The position numbers were made by a program, and so were the translations under genes. Below are positions 22,609 to 32,508 of a DNA stretch of 64,000 nucleotides, in pieces. The notes beneath the pieces were generated by a model. That model was not told the DNA's origin, ran no database searches, and saw only the letters and a program-made list of their open reading frames with translations. The stretch is from contig DASZMV010000067.1 of assembly GCA_035551675.1 (NCBI GenBank), positions 43,112 through 107,111 on the forward strand, in the 5' to 3' direction. Position 1 is the first letter of the stretch, and every line of letters starts with the position of its first letter. This DNA comes from JAFECT01 sp035551675. GTDB lineage: Bacteria > Pseudomonadota > Alphaproteobacteria > Caulobacterales > Caulobacteraceae.

Positions 22609-23787
22609 TCAATGGGGAGGGGGTTGCGGCGAGGCCTGAGGGGGACCCGGGGCGGGCCCAGAAGAGGGGGTCGTCGGGGCGAAAAGTCCAATCAGTTTAA
22701 GCATCAAGGCGGTGGTCGCCTTATGGCCAAGCGCGAAGTCGTTGGACACGCCGATGAAGGCCAGGCCCCGGGCGGGCGCCACCAGGGCGACGGCGTCCCA
22801 CAGGGTGTTCGACCCCTCGTGAAACAGCACCGGGCCGTTCGCCCAGGGCCGCGATTTGTAGACGCCCCAACCCAGCGCATAGCTCTGGTCCGCGTCGCTG
22901 TAGGGGGTGGTCAGCCGCCTGATGCTGTCGGGGCTGAGGAAGTCGCCGCCCCCGGTGATGAACAGACGCAGGAACTTCGCGTAGTCCTCGAGCGAGACGT
23001 GCACCGTACCCGCGGGTCCGAGCGCGGCGGGATTGTCCGCGATCCCGGCCGGATCGACCGGCGTCCCGTCGGCCGTGTGGCCCCACGGCTCGTCGCCGGT
23101 CGGGGCGCCGAAGCCCGCGCTGTCCATGTGCAGCGGCGCGAACAGCTCGGCGCGGATCACGTCCTCCCACGGCGCGCCGGCGATGGCTTCGATGGCGGCG
23201 CCTGCGATGATGAAGTTCGCGTTGGCGTATTCGAAGCTTCCGGGTTTTCCCGCCGGCGGCGCATGGAACGCGCGCGCGGCGAAGGCCCGGCGTTGTTCGG
23301 CGAGAGGGCGCGGATCGCTGCGCGCACTGACCAGCCACGCCGGATCGACCAGCGGCTTATCCGAGAGGCCGGCGGTGTGGGACATCAGCGCCTCGACCGT
23401 CGTCGCCTTCCACACGGCGTCGACCTTCAACTTGGGAAACAGCTCGGGCACGGTGGCGCCCCAGTGGGCTTTCCCCTGCTCCACCAGTTTGGCGTAGAGC
23501 GCCGCGGTCATCGCCTTGGTGTTGGAGCCCAGGTGCCAGAGGTCGTCCTTGGTCACCGCCGCCGAACCGGGACCCTGGCGCACGCCCCCGACCTCGAGCC
23601 ACGGCAGGCCATCGCGGGCGACTACCGCGCCGGCGAGGGAGGGCGTCTTGGTCTCCGCCAGGATCGGTCCGATCAGGTCGGCGGCGGCAGGCGCGGGTGA
23701 CGCCGCCGGTTGCGCGCGCGCGGGGCCGACCAAGGTCAGACCGAAGCCCGCCAAAGGCGCGGTCAGGGTGAAAGTGCGTCTGCGCAT
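22609..23787 (-). CDS. Serine hydrolase, beta-lactamase class C/PBP-like family
   Basis: A 392-residue predicted periplasmic enzyme of the AmpC/esterase-type penicillin-binding fold. An N-terminal signal sequence (RRRTFTLTAPLAGFG) ends near GPARAQPA. Active-site motifs are SNTK (nucleophile Ser and general-base Lys), YAN and the HEG triad that replaces KTG. HxG in the third motif is common in esterase-like members, so beta-lactam hydrolysis should not be assumed. The tail is Pro-rich. The ATG at 23787 is chosen over an upstream Met because it begins the signal peptide. Confidence 0.86.
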   Translation of the reverse strand: MRRRTFTLTAPLAGFGLTLVGPARAQPAASPAPAAADLIGPILAETKTPSLAGAVVARDGLPWLEVGGVRQGPGSAAVTKDDLWHLGSNTKAMTAALYAKLVEQGKAHWGATVPELFPKLKVDAVWKATTVEALMSHTAGLSDKPLVDPAWLVSARSDPRPLAEQRRAFAARAFHAPPAGKPGSFEYANANFIIAGAAIEAIAGAPWEDVIRAELFAPLHMDSAGFGAPTGDEPWGHTADGTPVDPAGIADNPAALGPAGTVHVSLEDYAKFLRLFITGGGDFLSPDSIRRLTTPYSDADQSYALGWGVYKSRPWANGPVLFHEGSNTLWDAVALVAPARGLAFIGVSNDFALGHKATTALMLKLIGLFAPTTPSSGPAPGPPQASPQPPPH

Positions 23788-24036
23788 GCGGCCGCCGTTC
23801 TTTGCGCGAGCATAGGGCCGGTCGCCGCCCCTTCGCCACGCCATAAGCGCCCCACGTGCATTGGGCGGGGTTCATTCGGGCGAATTCACGACGGCGGCCT
23901 GACCTGCGTGAACCGTTGCCCTAACCTGGGCGTTTTCCGGACGCGGTTCCGCGCCCTTCGCGGGACGGGATTGCGGACCGGCGACGCATCGGTTGAGATC
24001 GCGTCGTCGGGGAATCGACAAACGAGGTTGAGTCAG

Positions 24037-25128
24037 ATGGCCGATCCGGCGCTCCAGCGGATGCTCTACCGGACGGCGCTTTCATTGCCCGAGCCGGTGC
24101 TGCGGGTCATGGCCGGGGGCGGGGTGATCTATCGCGGCGGCCGCACGCTCGATCCCAAGTTTCAGTTCCTGTGCAAGGCGTGGCGCGGTCCGCGCCTGTC
24201 GCCCGACACCGACCCCCTGGACGCGCGCGCGGACTGGTCGGAGATGACCCGGGCCTTCGCCGCCAAACCCGAGAAGGGCGTCTCGACCGAGACCATCCTG
24301 CTTGACGGCCCCGGCGCGGTGATGACCACGCGGCTCTACCGGCCGGCGGATCAGGACCCGCGCGCGCCGATGCTGGTGTTCTTCCACGCCGGCGCCGGCG
24401 TGGTCGGCGACCTCGACGCCAGCGACGGCCTCTGCACCGAACTCGCGCGCATCGGACGCACGGCGGTGCTCGCGCCGGCCTATCGCCTGGCGCCCGAAAG
24501 CCGGTTTCCGTCCGGGTTCGAAGACGCGTTGGCGGCCTACGAATGGGCGGCGGTCAATGCGTCGCGCTACGGCGCTACGGGCGCCGCGGTCGGCGGGGAA
24601 TCCATGGGCGGAGGCTTCGCGGCGGCGATCTGTCAGGAACGCAAGCGGCTGGGCCAATCGCAGCCGGTCTTGCAACTGCTCATCTATCCGATCCTCGATG
24701 CGGCGAGCGACAGCCAGTCGATGCAAACCTATGCCGACGCGTGGCCGCTGTCGCGCGACGCGCTGCGCTGGGCCTTCGGCCACTATCTCGGCCCGGAGGA
24801 CGATCCCGCCGATCCGCGCCTGTCGCCGCTCCGCGCCGGCGACGTGTCGGGTCTCGCCTGCGCGATCATCGTCACCGCCGGTTTCGATCCCCTGGTCGAC
24901 CAGGGCGAGATCTATGCGCGCAAGCTGCGGGCCGCGCGCGTGCCGCTGGTCTATCGCTGCTACGACGGCCTGGTGCACGGCTTCGCGGCGTTCGCGGGCG
25001 TGGCGCCCGAGGCGGAGATCGCGGTGCGCGAGATCGGCGGCCTGTTCCGCGAGGGTCTCGACGGCCGCGTGCCCGCCGCCTGCGGCCAGCGGGATCACTC
25101 GGACGCCGAGAAAAGCCTCGTCATCTGA
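24037..25128 (+). CDS. Alpha/beta hydrolase, hormone-sensitive lipase type
   Basis: A 363-residue esterase/lipase of the HSL (family IV) fold, starting at the ATG at 24037 after GAGGTTGAG. The nucleophile is in GGESMGGG, the acid in TAGFDPLVDQG and the histidine in GLVHGFAAF. The oxyanion-hole segment, normally HGGG, reads HAGAG, so two of the usual glycines are replaced by alanines. Short-chain ester substrates are typical of the family; the physiological substrate is unknown. Its 3' end overlaps the convergent pyrD by 8 bp. Confidence 0.85.
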   Translation: MADPALQRMLYRTALSLPEPVLRVMAGGGVIYRGGRTLDPKFQFLCKAWRGPRLSPDTDPLDARADWSEMTRAFAAKPEKGVSTETILLDGPGAVMTTRLYRPADQDPRAPMLVFFHAGAGVVGDLDASDGLCTELARIGRTAVLAPAYRLAPESRFPSGFEDALAAYEWAAVNASRYGATGAAVGGESMGGGFAAAICQERKRLGQSQPVLQLLIYPILDAASDSQSMQTYADAWPLSRDALRWAFGHYLGPEDDPADPRLSPLRAGDVSGLACAIIVTAGFDPLVDQGEIYARKLRAARVPLVYRCYDGLVHGFAAFAGVAPEAEIAVREIGGLFREGLDGRVPAACGQRDHSDAEKSLVI

Positions 25129-26161
25129 GACCCACCGCCTCGACCACCGACACGAAGCCGTCCGCGCGCAGCAGCCGCGCCAGATCGCGCTTGACCCGCT
25201 TCACCAGGCCCGGACCCTGATAGACCATGGCGCTGTAGAGTTGCACCGCGCTGGCGCCCGCGCGGATCTTGGCATAGGCGTCGGCGCCCGACGCGATCCC
25301 GCCGACGCCGATCAGGGGCAGGCGTCCGTGCAGCGTGCCGGCGAATTTGCGCAGCACGCGCGTCGACGGCTCGAACAGGGGCGCGCCGGACAGCCCGCCG
25401 GTCTCGTTCCGCAGCGAAGACCTGAGCGATGTCGGGCGCGCGGTGGTGGTGTTGGAGACGATCAAGGCGTCGACACCATTGGCGAGGCACGCCTCCGCCA
25501 CGCCTTCGATCTCGTCGTCGTCGAGATCGGGCGCGACCTTCAGGAACAGCGGCGCCTGGCCCGGCAGAGCCTGTCGCACCGCGCTGAGACGGCCGAGCAA
25601 CTCGGCCAGGGCCGCGCGCGTCTGCAGCGCCCGCAGGCCCGGCGTGTTGGGCGACGAGATGTTGACCGTGAAGTATGAGGCGAGGCCCCACAGCCGCTTC
25701 AGCCCTTCGCAATAGTCGGCGACGCGATCTTCGGAATCCTTGTTGGCGCCGAGGTTGGCGCCCACGACCCCCGCCCGCGCGCGCCGGATGGCCAGGCGCG
25801 TGGCGAAGGCTTCGAGGCCGTCGTTGTTGAAGCCCATGCGGTTGATCACCGCGCGATCCTCGCTGAGCCGAAACAGCCGCGGCTTGTCCGAACCCGACTG
25901 CGGTTTCGGCGTGACGCTGCCGCATTCCACAAAGCCGAAACCCGCGTGCAGCATCGCGTCGGGAACCTCGGCGTTCTTGTCGAAACCGGCGGCGAGGCCG
26001 ACGCAGTTGGGAAAGGCGAGACCCGCGATCTTCACCGCCAGGATCGGATCGTCGGGACCGTGCATGCGCGGACCGATACCGGTCTTCAGCGCGGCAAGGG
26101 TTAGGGTGTGGGCGCGCTCGGGGTCGAGGGTGCGCAGAGCGCGCGCGGCGAGATCGTACAC
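25121..26161 (-). CDS. pyrD: Dihydroorotate dehydrogenase (quinone), class 2
   Basis: A membrane-associated flavoenzyme of pyrimidine synthesis that oxidises dihydroorotate to orotate with ubiquinone. The 346-residue length and the extended N-terminal helix are those of class 2 enzymes. Catalytic serine lies in NISSPNTPGLR, and FMN contacts include GLAAGFDKNAE, NRMGFNN and IGVGGIASG. The start is GTG at 26161, only 2 bp from the stop of the SixA-like gene upstream, so the two are co-transcribed. Confidence 0.95.
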   Translation of the reverse strand: MYDLAARALRTLDPERAHTLTLAALKTGIGPRMHGPDDPILAVKIAGLAFPNCVGLAAGFDKNAEVPDAMLHAGFGFVECGSVTPKPQSGSDKPRLFRLSEDRAVINRMGFNNDGLEAFATRLAIRRARAGVVGANLGANKDSEDRVADYCEGLKRLWGLASYFTVNISSPNTPGLRALQTRAALAELLGRLSAVRQALPGQAPLFLKVAPDLDDDEIEGVAEACLANGVDALIVSNTTTARPTSLRSSLRNETGGLSGAPLFEPSTRVLRKFAGTLHGRLPLIGVGGIASGADAYAKIRAGASAVQLYSAMVYQGPGLVKRVKRDLARLLRADGFVSVVEAVGLR

Positions 26162-26163
26162 GC

Positions 26164-26676
26164 CTATTCCCCGCCTCCGCCGCCGTGGTCGGCGGCGAGA
26201 TAAAGACCGTCGAAGACCGGGCGTCCGGCGGCGTCGATGTCGAACACCGCCGCCGTCGCGGTCGGAAAACGTCCGCGCATGCGATCGACCTCGCGCGCGC
26301 CGGCGGCGCCTTCGACGAGCAGATCGACGGCCAGTTGATGCAGGCCCGGATTGTGCCCCACCAGGATCACCGTTCCGTCCTCACCTTCGTCGCCCTCGAT
26401 CAACCGGCGCATCAGGCTGGCGGTTGCATGATAGAGATCGTTGAGAAAACGCGCCTCGACGAAACCGAACGCGGGCGCCGCCTCGGCCCAGGTTTCGCGC
26501 GTGCGCAGCGCCGGCGAGACCCACGCCCGCGTCGGCCGGACGCCGCGCTCGGCCAGCACCTCGCCCATCAGCTTCGCATCGCGCTTGCCGCGCTCGCAGA
26601 GCGCGCGGTCGAAGTCGTCGCCCGAGGTTGCGGTGCGTTCCGCCTTGGCGTGGCGCAGAAGGATCAGACGCTGCAT
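26164..26676 (-). CDS. sixA: SixA-like histidine phosphatase
   Basis: A 170-residue single-domain phosphohistidine phosphatase of the RHG superfamily. The phosphoacceptor histidine lies in LLRHAKAE (H9), a conserved arginine in SPALRTRET, and the second histidine in VGHNPGLH. E. coli SixA dephosphorylates HPt domains; bacterial homologues have varied targets, and no partner is adjacent here. The C-terminal tail is Gly-rich. It sits directly before pyrD. Confidence 0.85.
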   Translation of the reverse strand: MQRLILLRHAKAERTATSGDDFDRALCERGKRDAKLMGEVLAERGVRPTRAWVSPALRTRETWAEAAPAFGFVEARFLNDLYHATASLMRRLIEGDEGEDGTVILVGHNPGLHQLAVDLLVEGAAGAREVDRMRGRFPTATAAVFDIDAAGRPVFDGLYLAADHGGGGGE

Positions 26677-26722
26677 CGCCGGGACCCTAGGGATATTCCC
26701 ACGCGGTTGGAATCGAAGTTTG

Positions 26723-27484
26723 TCAGCGGCGGGATCGAAGTCGCCGGTGGGTCATGCCGGCGGGCGCGGGCGTCGGCTGGGGCGCGAGCACGCCCGGCAG
26801 CGGATTGGCCAGCTTGGCGCGGACCGGCTTGGCGCGAAGCGCGAAGGTGCGTTTCACCGCCTCCAACAGCACCAGGCCCGCCGACCCCGGCCAGACGCGC
26901 GAGCCCACCTGCTCGAACCCGTCGGCCCAGCGCATCAGCGGCGTCCAGGGCGGCACGTAGAGCGCCTGGGACCAGGCCACGGGCTCCAGGTCGGCCTCAC
27001 GCACCAAGGTTTCGAGCTGGCCACGGGTGAAGGGGCGGCCGTGGCCGAAGGGTGTCTTCACCGCATGCGACCACAGCCCGCCGCGCGCGGCGGCGATCAC
27101 GATGATCCGGCCCGACGGGGCCAGCACCCGGCCCGCCTCGCACAGCAGGGCGGCGGAGGTTTCGCTCTCCTCCAGGCCGTGGACGATCAGAATCCGGTCG
27201 AACAGGGCGTTCTGGAACGGCAGGGCGGCGTCCTCGACCAGGCAGGCGCGGTTCCTCGCGCCCGAAGGCCAGGTCTCGACCCCCTGGGCGGCGGGCATGG
27301 CGGCCACCACCCGGCGCGCGGCGGCGAAGCGGTCGAGGAAGGGCGTGGCGTAGCCCAGGCCCAGCACGTCCAGACCCGCCGCGTCGCCCCACTTCTCGCC
27401 CACCTTGCGGCTGAGCAGGTCGCGGACCGCCCGGCCGAGCGGCTGGGCGTAGAATTCGCGGAGTTCGAGGACGTCGCGGCGCAT
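26723..27484 (-). CDS. SAM-dependent methyltransferase (class I)
   Basis: A 253-residue protein with a Rossmann-like methyltransferase core. Motif I is degenerate (LDVLGLGYATPFL). An acidic residue and the ALPFQNALFDRILIVHGLE segment correspond to motifs III-IV, and RVLAPSGRIIVIA matches the strand/turn of Methyltransf_11 proteins. The C-terminal 60 residues are basic and Pro-rich. Substrate unknown. It is divergent from gloB. The gene is conserved beside gloB in related bacteria as far as I recall (not checked). Confidence 0.8.
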   Translation of the reverse strand: MRRDVLELREFYAQPLGRAVRDLLSRKVGEKWGDAAGLDVLGLGYATPFLDRFAAARRVVAAMPAAQGVETWPSGARNRACLVEDAALPFQNALFDRILIVHGLEESETSAALLCEAGRVLAPSGRIIVIAAARGGLWSHAVKTPFGHGRPFTRGQLETLVREADLEPVAWSQALYVPPWTPLMRWADGFEQVGSRVWPGSAGLVLLEAVKRTFALRAKPVRAKLANPLPGVLAPQPTPAPAGMTHRRLRSRR

Positions 27485-27603
27485 GCTCTCGGCTTATCCG
27501 TTCGAAGCCAATATAAGCCCGAAACCCAGTCCGAAAACTTTATGGGCCAAAACCTGACGCGCCGGGTTTAAAGGCCGCGCCCGATCCCGCCCCGGAGACC
27601 CCC

Positions 27604-28353
27604 ATGCCGCTCGACGTTCGCCAGATCCCGTGCCTCGAAGACAACTACGGCTTTCTGATCCGCGATCAGGCCACGGGGAAGACGGCGACCATCGACACCC
27701 CCGACGTCGACGCGATCCTGGCCGAGCTGGAGAAGGCCGGCTGGGGCAAGCTCGACTTCATCTTCAACACCCATTGGCATCCGGACCACGCGGGCGGAAA
27801 CGCCAGGCTGAAGGAGATCACCGGCTGCGAGATCGTGGGGCCGCAGGAGGTGACGCGCATTGCGCCGCTCGACCGCACCGTCGACGGCGGCGACACGGTG
27901 ATGCTGGGCGAGACGGAATTTCAGGTGATCGCGACGCCCGGCCATACGCTGGGTCACATCGCCTATTTCGATCGCGCGGACGGCGTGGCGTTCGTCGGCG
28001 ACACCATCTTCGCCATGGGCTGCGGCCGACTGTTCGAAGGCACGCCGCAGCAGATGTGGTCGTCGCTGTCTTCGCTCGCGGCCCTGCCCGACGACACGCG
28101 CGTCTACTGCGCGCACGAGTATACCGCCGCCAATGCGCGCTTTGCTTTGTCGGTGGACCACGACGCCGGGGTGAAGGCCCGCGCCGATCAGGTGTTCGCG
28201 GCGCGTGAACGAAAAGAACCGACCGTGCCGACGACCATCGGCCTGGAAAAGGCCACCAATCCGTTCCTGCGCGCGCCTGGCCTGGTGAGCGCCGACAGCG
28301 ACGCGCAAGCCTTCGGGGAAGTGCGCGCGGCAAAGGATGTGTTCAAGGGCTGA
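27604..28353 (+). CDS. gloB: Hydroxyacylglutathione hydrolase (glyoxalase II)
   Basis: A binuclear metallohydrolase that releases D-lactate and glutathione from S-lactoylglutathione. The 249-residue protein has the metallo-beta-lactamase signature THWHPDHAGG, histidine in ATPGHTLGHI, the bridging aspartate in FVGDTIF and the last histidine in YCAHEYT. The C-terminal glyoxalase II domain is present. The ATG follows CGGAGACCCCC. It is convergent with the DUF4908-like gene. Confidence 0.94.
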   Translation: MPLDVRQIPCLEDNYGFLIRDQATGKTATIDTPDVDAILAELEKAGWGKLDFIFNTHWHPDHAGGNARLKEITGCEIVGPQEVTRIAPLDRTVDGGDTVMLGETEFQVIATPGHTLGHIAYFDRADGVAFVGDTIFAMGCGRLFEGTPQQMWSSLSSLAALPDDTRVYCAHEYTAANARFALSVDHDAGVKARADQVFAARERKEPTVPTTIGLEKATNPFLRAPGLVSADSDAQAFGEVRAAKDVFKG

Positions 28354-28362
28354 AACGCGCCT

Positions 28363-29157
28363 TTAGCGCGGATTGACGATCGCCTGCGCGATGCGGCCCG
28401 ACGAAGGACGGCCGGCGATGCCCTCGGACGGGTTGATCGCGATGTCGAGAACGCCGTTGTGGAGGCGCGCGTCCATCCGCTTGGCGGGATGCAGGTGGAT
28501 CTCGCGGATGGCGTTGAGATAGGGCCTGCCGTCGCGCAACGCGGCCAGTTTCTCGACGGTGTCGGTAAGGATGTTGAGCGAGTCGGCGAACAGCCACTCG
28601 GCCCCCTGGCCCTCCGCCTCGAGGGTGAACTTGTGACCCATGGCGCGGCCGATGTGCAGAATCGCGTTCTGGTGCGCCTGGACCAGCATGGCCAGGCTGC
28701 CGCGTTGCATGCGGGTGACCGGCGCCAGCCCCTCGACCGACACCGCCTCGCCCCAGGGCTGGTGCGGGGTGAACAGCGTCAGGCCGCCCAGACGCGTGAA
28801 GCGCAGCACGGGCTGGCCGATGTCGTTGCGGTAGATGGTGTCGCCGTTGGGACCCGGCGTCGGGCGCAGGGCCCAGATCTCCTCGGCGTGCTCGAACCGC
28901 AGCAAGGCCACCGGCCCCGACTTGTCCAGGATGAATCGGTCGCCGTCGCCTGCCACATAGTGGGCGACCGGGGGCATGGACGCGTTGCGGCCGTCGTCGG
29001 CCTCTTCGCCGGTGACCGCCCGGCGCAGGGTGGTGGGATGCTGATCTCCCCCCCGGGCCAGGCAGGAGTCCGCGTGCACGGCAAGCCAAGCGACGCCGAT
29101 GACGGCCAGCGCCAGGGCCGGCCGTATGCGGACGGATTCAACCATACCGGCGGTCAT
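28363..29157 (-). CDS. Secreted DUF4908-like protein of unknown function
   Basis: A 264-residue protein with an N-terminal signal or anchor (ALALAVIGVAWLAVHA). The body contains DRFILDKSGPVALLRFE, EIWALRPTPGPNGDTIYRND and RLGGLTLFTP, which I associate with the DUF4908 family of Caulobacterales; this is from memory and not verified. No catalytic motif is visible. Two Met codons near the 5' end (29157 and 29145) are possible starts. It lies tail-to-tail with gloB and upstream of phaB on the other side. Confidence 0.65.
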   Translation of the reverse strand: MTAGMVESVRIRPALALAVIGVAWLAVHADSCLARGGDQHPTTLRRAVTGEEADDGRNASMPPVAHYVAGDGDRFILDKSGPVALLRFEHAEEIWALRPTPGPNGDTIYRNDIGQPVLRFTRLGGLTLFTPHQPWGEAVSVEGLAPVTRMQRGSLAMLVQAHQNAILHIGRAMGHKFTLEAEGQGAEWLFADSLNILTDTVEKLAALRDGRPYLNAIREIHLHPAKRMDARLHNGVLDIAINPSEGIAGRPSSGRIAQAIVNPR

Positions 29158-29196
29158 GCGTGGCGACCGGGGCGGATTTTTGACGGCCTCGCGGCG

Positions 29197-29922
29197 TCAA
29201 CCGACCAGATATTGCCCGCCGTTGAGGGCGAGCGTGGCCCCTGTGACATATCCGGCGTGCTCTCCAGCAAGGAAAGCAACCATATCCGCGATTTCCTCGC
29301 CGCGACCGAGGCGGCCCACCGGAATCTGGGCGATGATGCCGTCGAGCACGTTCTGTGGCACGGAAGCCACCATGTCGGTGTCGATGTAACCGGGCGCGAT
29401 ACAGTTCACCGTGATGCCCTTGCGGGCGTTTTCCAGCGCCAGGGCCTTGGTGAAGCCGATCATGCCGGCCTTGGCCGCCGAGTAGTTGGTCTGGCCGACC
29501 TGGCCCTTCTGGCCGTTGATCGAGGAGATGTTGATGATGCGGCCCCAGGCGCGCTCGCGCATGCCTTCGATCACGTGGCGCGTCATGTTGTAGACGCTGT
29601 CCATGTTCACGCGGATTACGTCGGACCACTGGTCCGGGGTCATCTTGTGGAAGAAGCCGTCGCGGGTGATGCCGGCGTTGTTCACCAGCACCTCGATCGG
29701 GCCGAGCTGGTCTTCGACCTCCTTCACCGCGCGGGTGCAGTCTTCGAAGTGGCCGACGTTGCCCTTGACCACGACCACGTCAATTTCCTGAGCGGTCGCT
29801 TTGGCGGCTTCCTCGTTGCCGGAATAGCCGGCCGCAACCTTGAACCCGTCGGCCTTCAGACGCTCGCAGATCGCGCGTCCGATGCCGCGCGTTCCGCCGG
29901 TAACCATCGCCACTCTCGCCAT
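29197..29922 (-). CDS. phaB: Acetoacetyl-CoA reductase
   Basis: A short-chain dehydrogenase that reduces acetoacetyl-CoA to (R)-3-hydroxybutyryl-CoA with NADPH for PHB synthesis. The 241-residue protein has the cofactor loop GGTRGIG, NNAG, catalytic serine in NISSINGQKGQ, and YSAAK. Residues GQVGQTNYSAAK and the SSxNGxxGQ pattern are characteristic of PhaB within the family. It lies 37 bp downstream of phaA in the same orientation, so an operon is expected. The ATG is preceded by GAGGAAACGAT. Confidence 0.94.
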   Translation of the reverse strand: MARVAMVTGGTRGIGRAICERLKADGFKVAAGYSGNEEAAKATAQEIDVVVVKGNVGHFEDCTRAVKEVEDQLGPIEVLVNNAGITRDGFFHKMTPDQWSDVIRVNMDSVYNMTRHVIEGMRERAWGRIINISSINGQKGQVGQTNYSAAKAGMIGFTKALALENARKGITVNCIAPGYIDTDMVASVPQNVLDGIIAQIPVGRLGRGEEIADMVAFLAGEHAGYVTGATLALNGGQYLVG

Positions 29923-29959
29923 ATCGTTTCCTCGTCCCGAGTTTTGTTGTTCTTAGAAA

Positions 29960-31135
<1,176 letters not shown>

Positions 31136-31404
31136 GGCTTGGTTCCTGGTTGCGGCGCGGAAAACGTCCCCGACTCCGGCGGGGAGGCCGAAGGGATGAG
31201 GGGACGCGGGCCCCGGCTTCGCGGGAGAGGCCCAACGCGCGTCTGGGTTAATGCGATGGGGCGCATAGGCTCAAAATCGGCCGCCGCGTCAAGCCAGGCG
31301 GGTGGGCGGCCAGTCAAAACCCTTGTACGGCTTGATGTTATGCCCCACTGGCGGAGCGCGCTCGCATCCGCGATAATGCGCCGCAACAGATAAGGGGAGC
31401 AGCC

Positions 31405-32022
31405 TTGTCCGACGCCCAGAACGGTGCGCGCCCCTCGGGCGAGCGCATCGTCATCAAGAAGTACGCGAACCGCCGGCTCTACAACACCGACTCCAGCGCC
31501 TACGTCACCCTCGACCACCTGGCCGAGATGGTGCGCGAGGGCGTCGACTTCGTGGTCTATGACGCCAAGACCAACGAGGACATCACCCGATCGGTCCTGA
31601 CCCAGATCATCTTCGAGGAAGAGAGCCGCGGCGAGAACCTGCTGCCGATCCAGTTCCTGCGCCAGCTGATCGGCTTCTACGGCGACAACATGCAGGCGCT
31701 GGTGCCGACCTATCTGGAGATGTCGCTCGACGCCTTCACGCGCCAGCAGGAGCAGTTCCGCAGCCAGTTCGCCGGCGCCTTCGGCGCGACGCCAGGCGTC
31801 AAGATCTACGAGGAGCAGGTGCGCCAGAACCTCGCCCTGTTCGATCGCGCGATGAAGATGTTCTCGCCCTTCGCCTACAAGGCCGAGGACGTTGCCGCCA
31901 AGCCGCAAGCAGCGGCGCAGCCGCAGCCCGCCGCAGCTTCGGAAAGCGAGACGATCAACGAGATGAGGGCGCAGATGGAAGAGATGCGCCGCCAGATCGA
32001 AAAGCTCGCCCAAAATCGATGA
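31405..32022 (+). CDS. phaR: PHB accumulation transcriptional regulator PhaR
   Basis: A 205-residue regulator that binds DNA and PHB and represses phasin and PHB genes. The N-terminal PHB/PHA-accumulation DNA-binding domain is clear: IVIKKYANRRLYNTDSSAYV and VYDAKTNEDITRSVLTQIIF. A middle region matches the PHB-accumulation repeat domain, and the tail is an Ala/Gln/Pro linker followed by a coiled coil (NEMRAQMEEMRRQIEKL). The start is TTG at 31405 with AAGGGGAGC seven bases upstream. Divergent transcription from phaAB suggests direct control (inference). Confidence 0.94.
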   Translation: MSDAQNGARPSGERIVIKKYANRRLYNTDSSAYVTLDHLAEMVREGVDFVVYDAKTNEDITRSVLTQIIFEEESRGENLLPIQFLRQLIGFYGDNMQALVPTYLEMSLDAFTRQQEQFRSQFAGAFGATPGVKIYEEQVRQNLALFDRAMKMFSPFAYKAEDVAAKPQAAAQPQPAAASESETINEMRAQMEEMRRQIEKLAQNR

Positions 32023-32032
32023 GCGAACGTCG

Positions 32033-32335
32033 ATGAGCGACGACCGAAAGGCGACAGGCCAGCCGCGCTCGCCGGGCCGGCGTGCGACCGACCAATCTTC
32101 CGCGGAGAGTCGCCAACCCGTCCCGATCGGCGAAGCCAAGGATGCGCTGCAGAACGACGCGCTGTCCGCTGAGGCGGGCGTCACGGCCCAGATGCTCGGC
32201 GAAGGTCAACGGCGCGGGCTGAAGGGCGGGAAAGAAACCCTGCAGCGGGCGCGCACCACCTATCTCGGCGCCGAATACTCCGGCGACGCCGACCGGCGTC
32301 CCAAAAAGGGACGCATCACCAAGACGGAGATCTAG
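32033..32335 (+). CDS. Small conserved hypothetical protein downstream of phaR
   Basis: A 100-residue, polar, Arg/Gln-rich protein with no signal peptide or membrane segment. The ATG at 32033 lies 10 bp after the phaR stop, so it is probably co-transcribed. The middle (GEAKDALQNDALSAEAGVT) may form a helix and the tail is basic (RRPKKGRITKTEI). I do not recognise a family. A PHB-granule link is only suggested by position. Confidence 0.55.
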   Translation: MSDDRKATGQPRSPGRRATDQSSAESRQPVPIGEAKDALQNDALSAEAGVTAQMLGEGQRRGLKGGKETLQRARTTYLGAEYSGDADRRPKKGRITKTEI

Positions 32336-32430
32336 ACCGGGACCGAAAAGCCCAATGGGAGAAAGGACTCCCGGCGGCCCCGCGCTTGCATTAAGAACTT
32401 GGTAACCCTTTCCAGACGGGCCCGAGTTCG

Positions 32431-32508
32431 ATGACCGTGTTGTTCGCTTTCCTGCTGCGCTCGCTCGACGTGGTCGTCGTGGCAATCCTGTTTACCGCCT
32501 TCAGCTGA
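32431..32508 (+). CDS. Possible 25-residue hydrophobic micro-protein
   Basis: An ATG at 32431 opens a 25-codon frame (begins MTVLFAFLLRSLDVVV, ends FTAFS) that is almost entirely a single membrane helix with one Arg-Ser-Leu-Asp break. Its stop lies within the palindrome TTCAGCT-G-AGCTGAA at 32500-32514, which also contains the stop of the convergent DUF1801 gene. No strong ribosome-binding site is seen. It may be spurious. Confidence 0.25.
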   Translation: MTVLFAFLLRSLDVVVVAILFTAFS

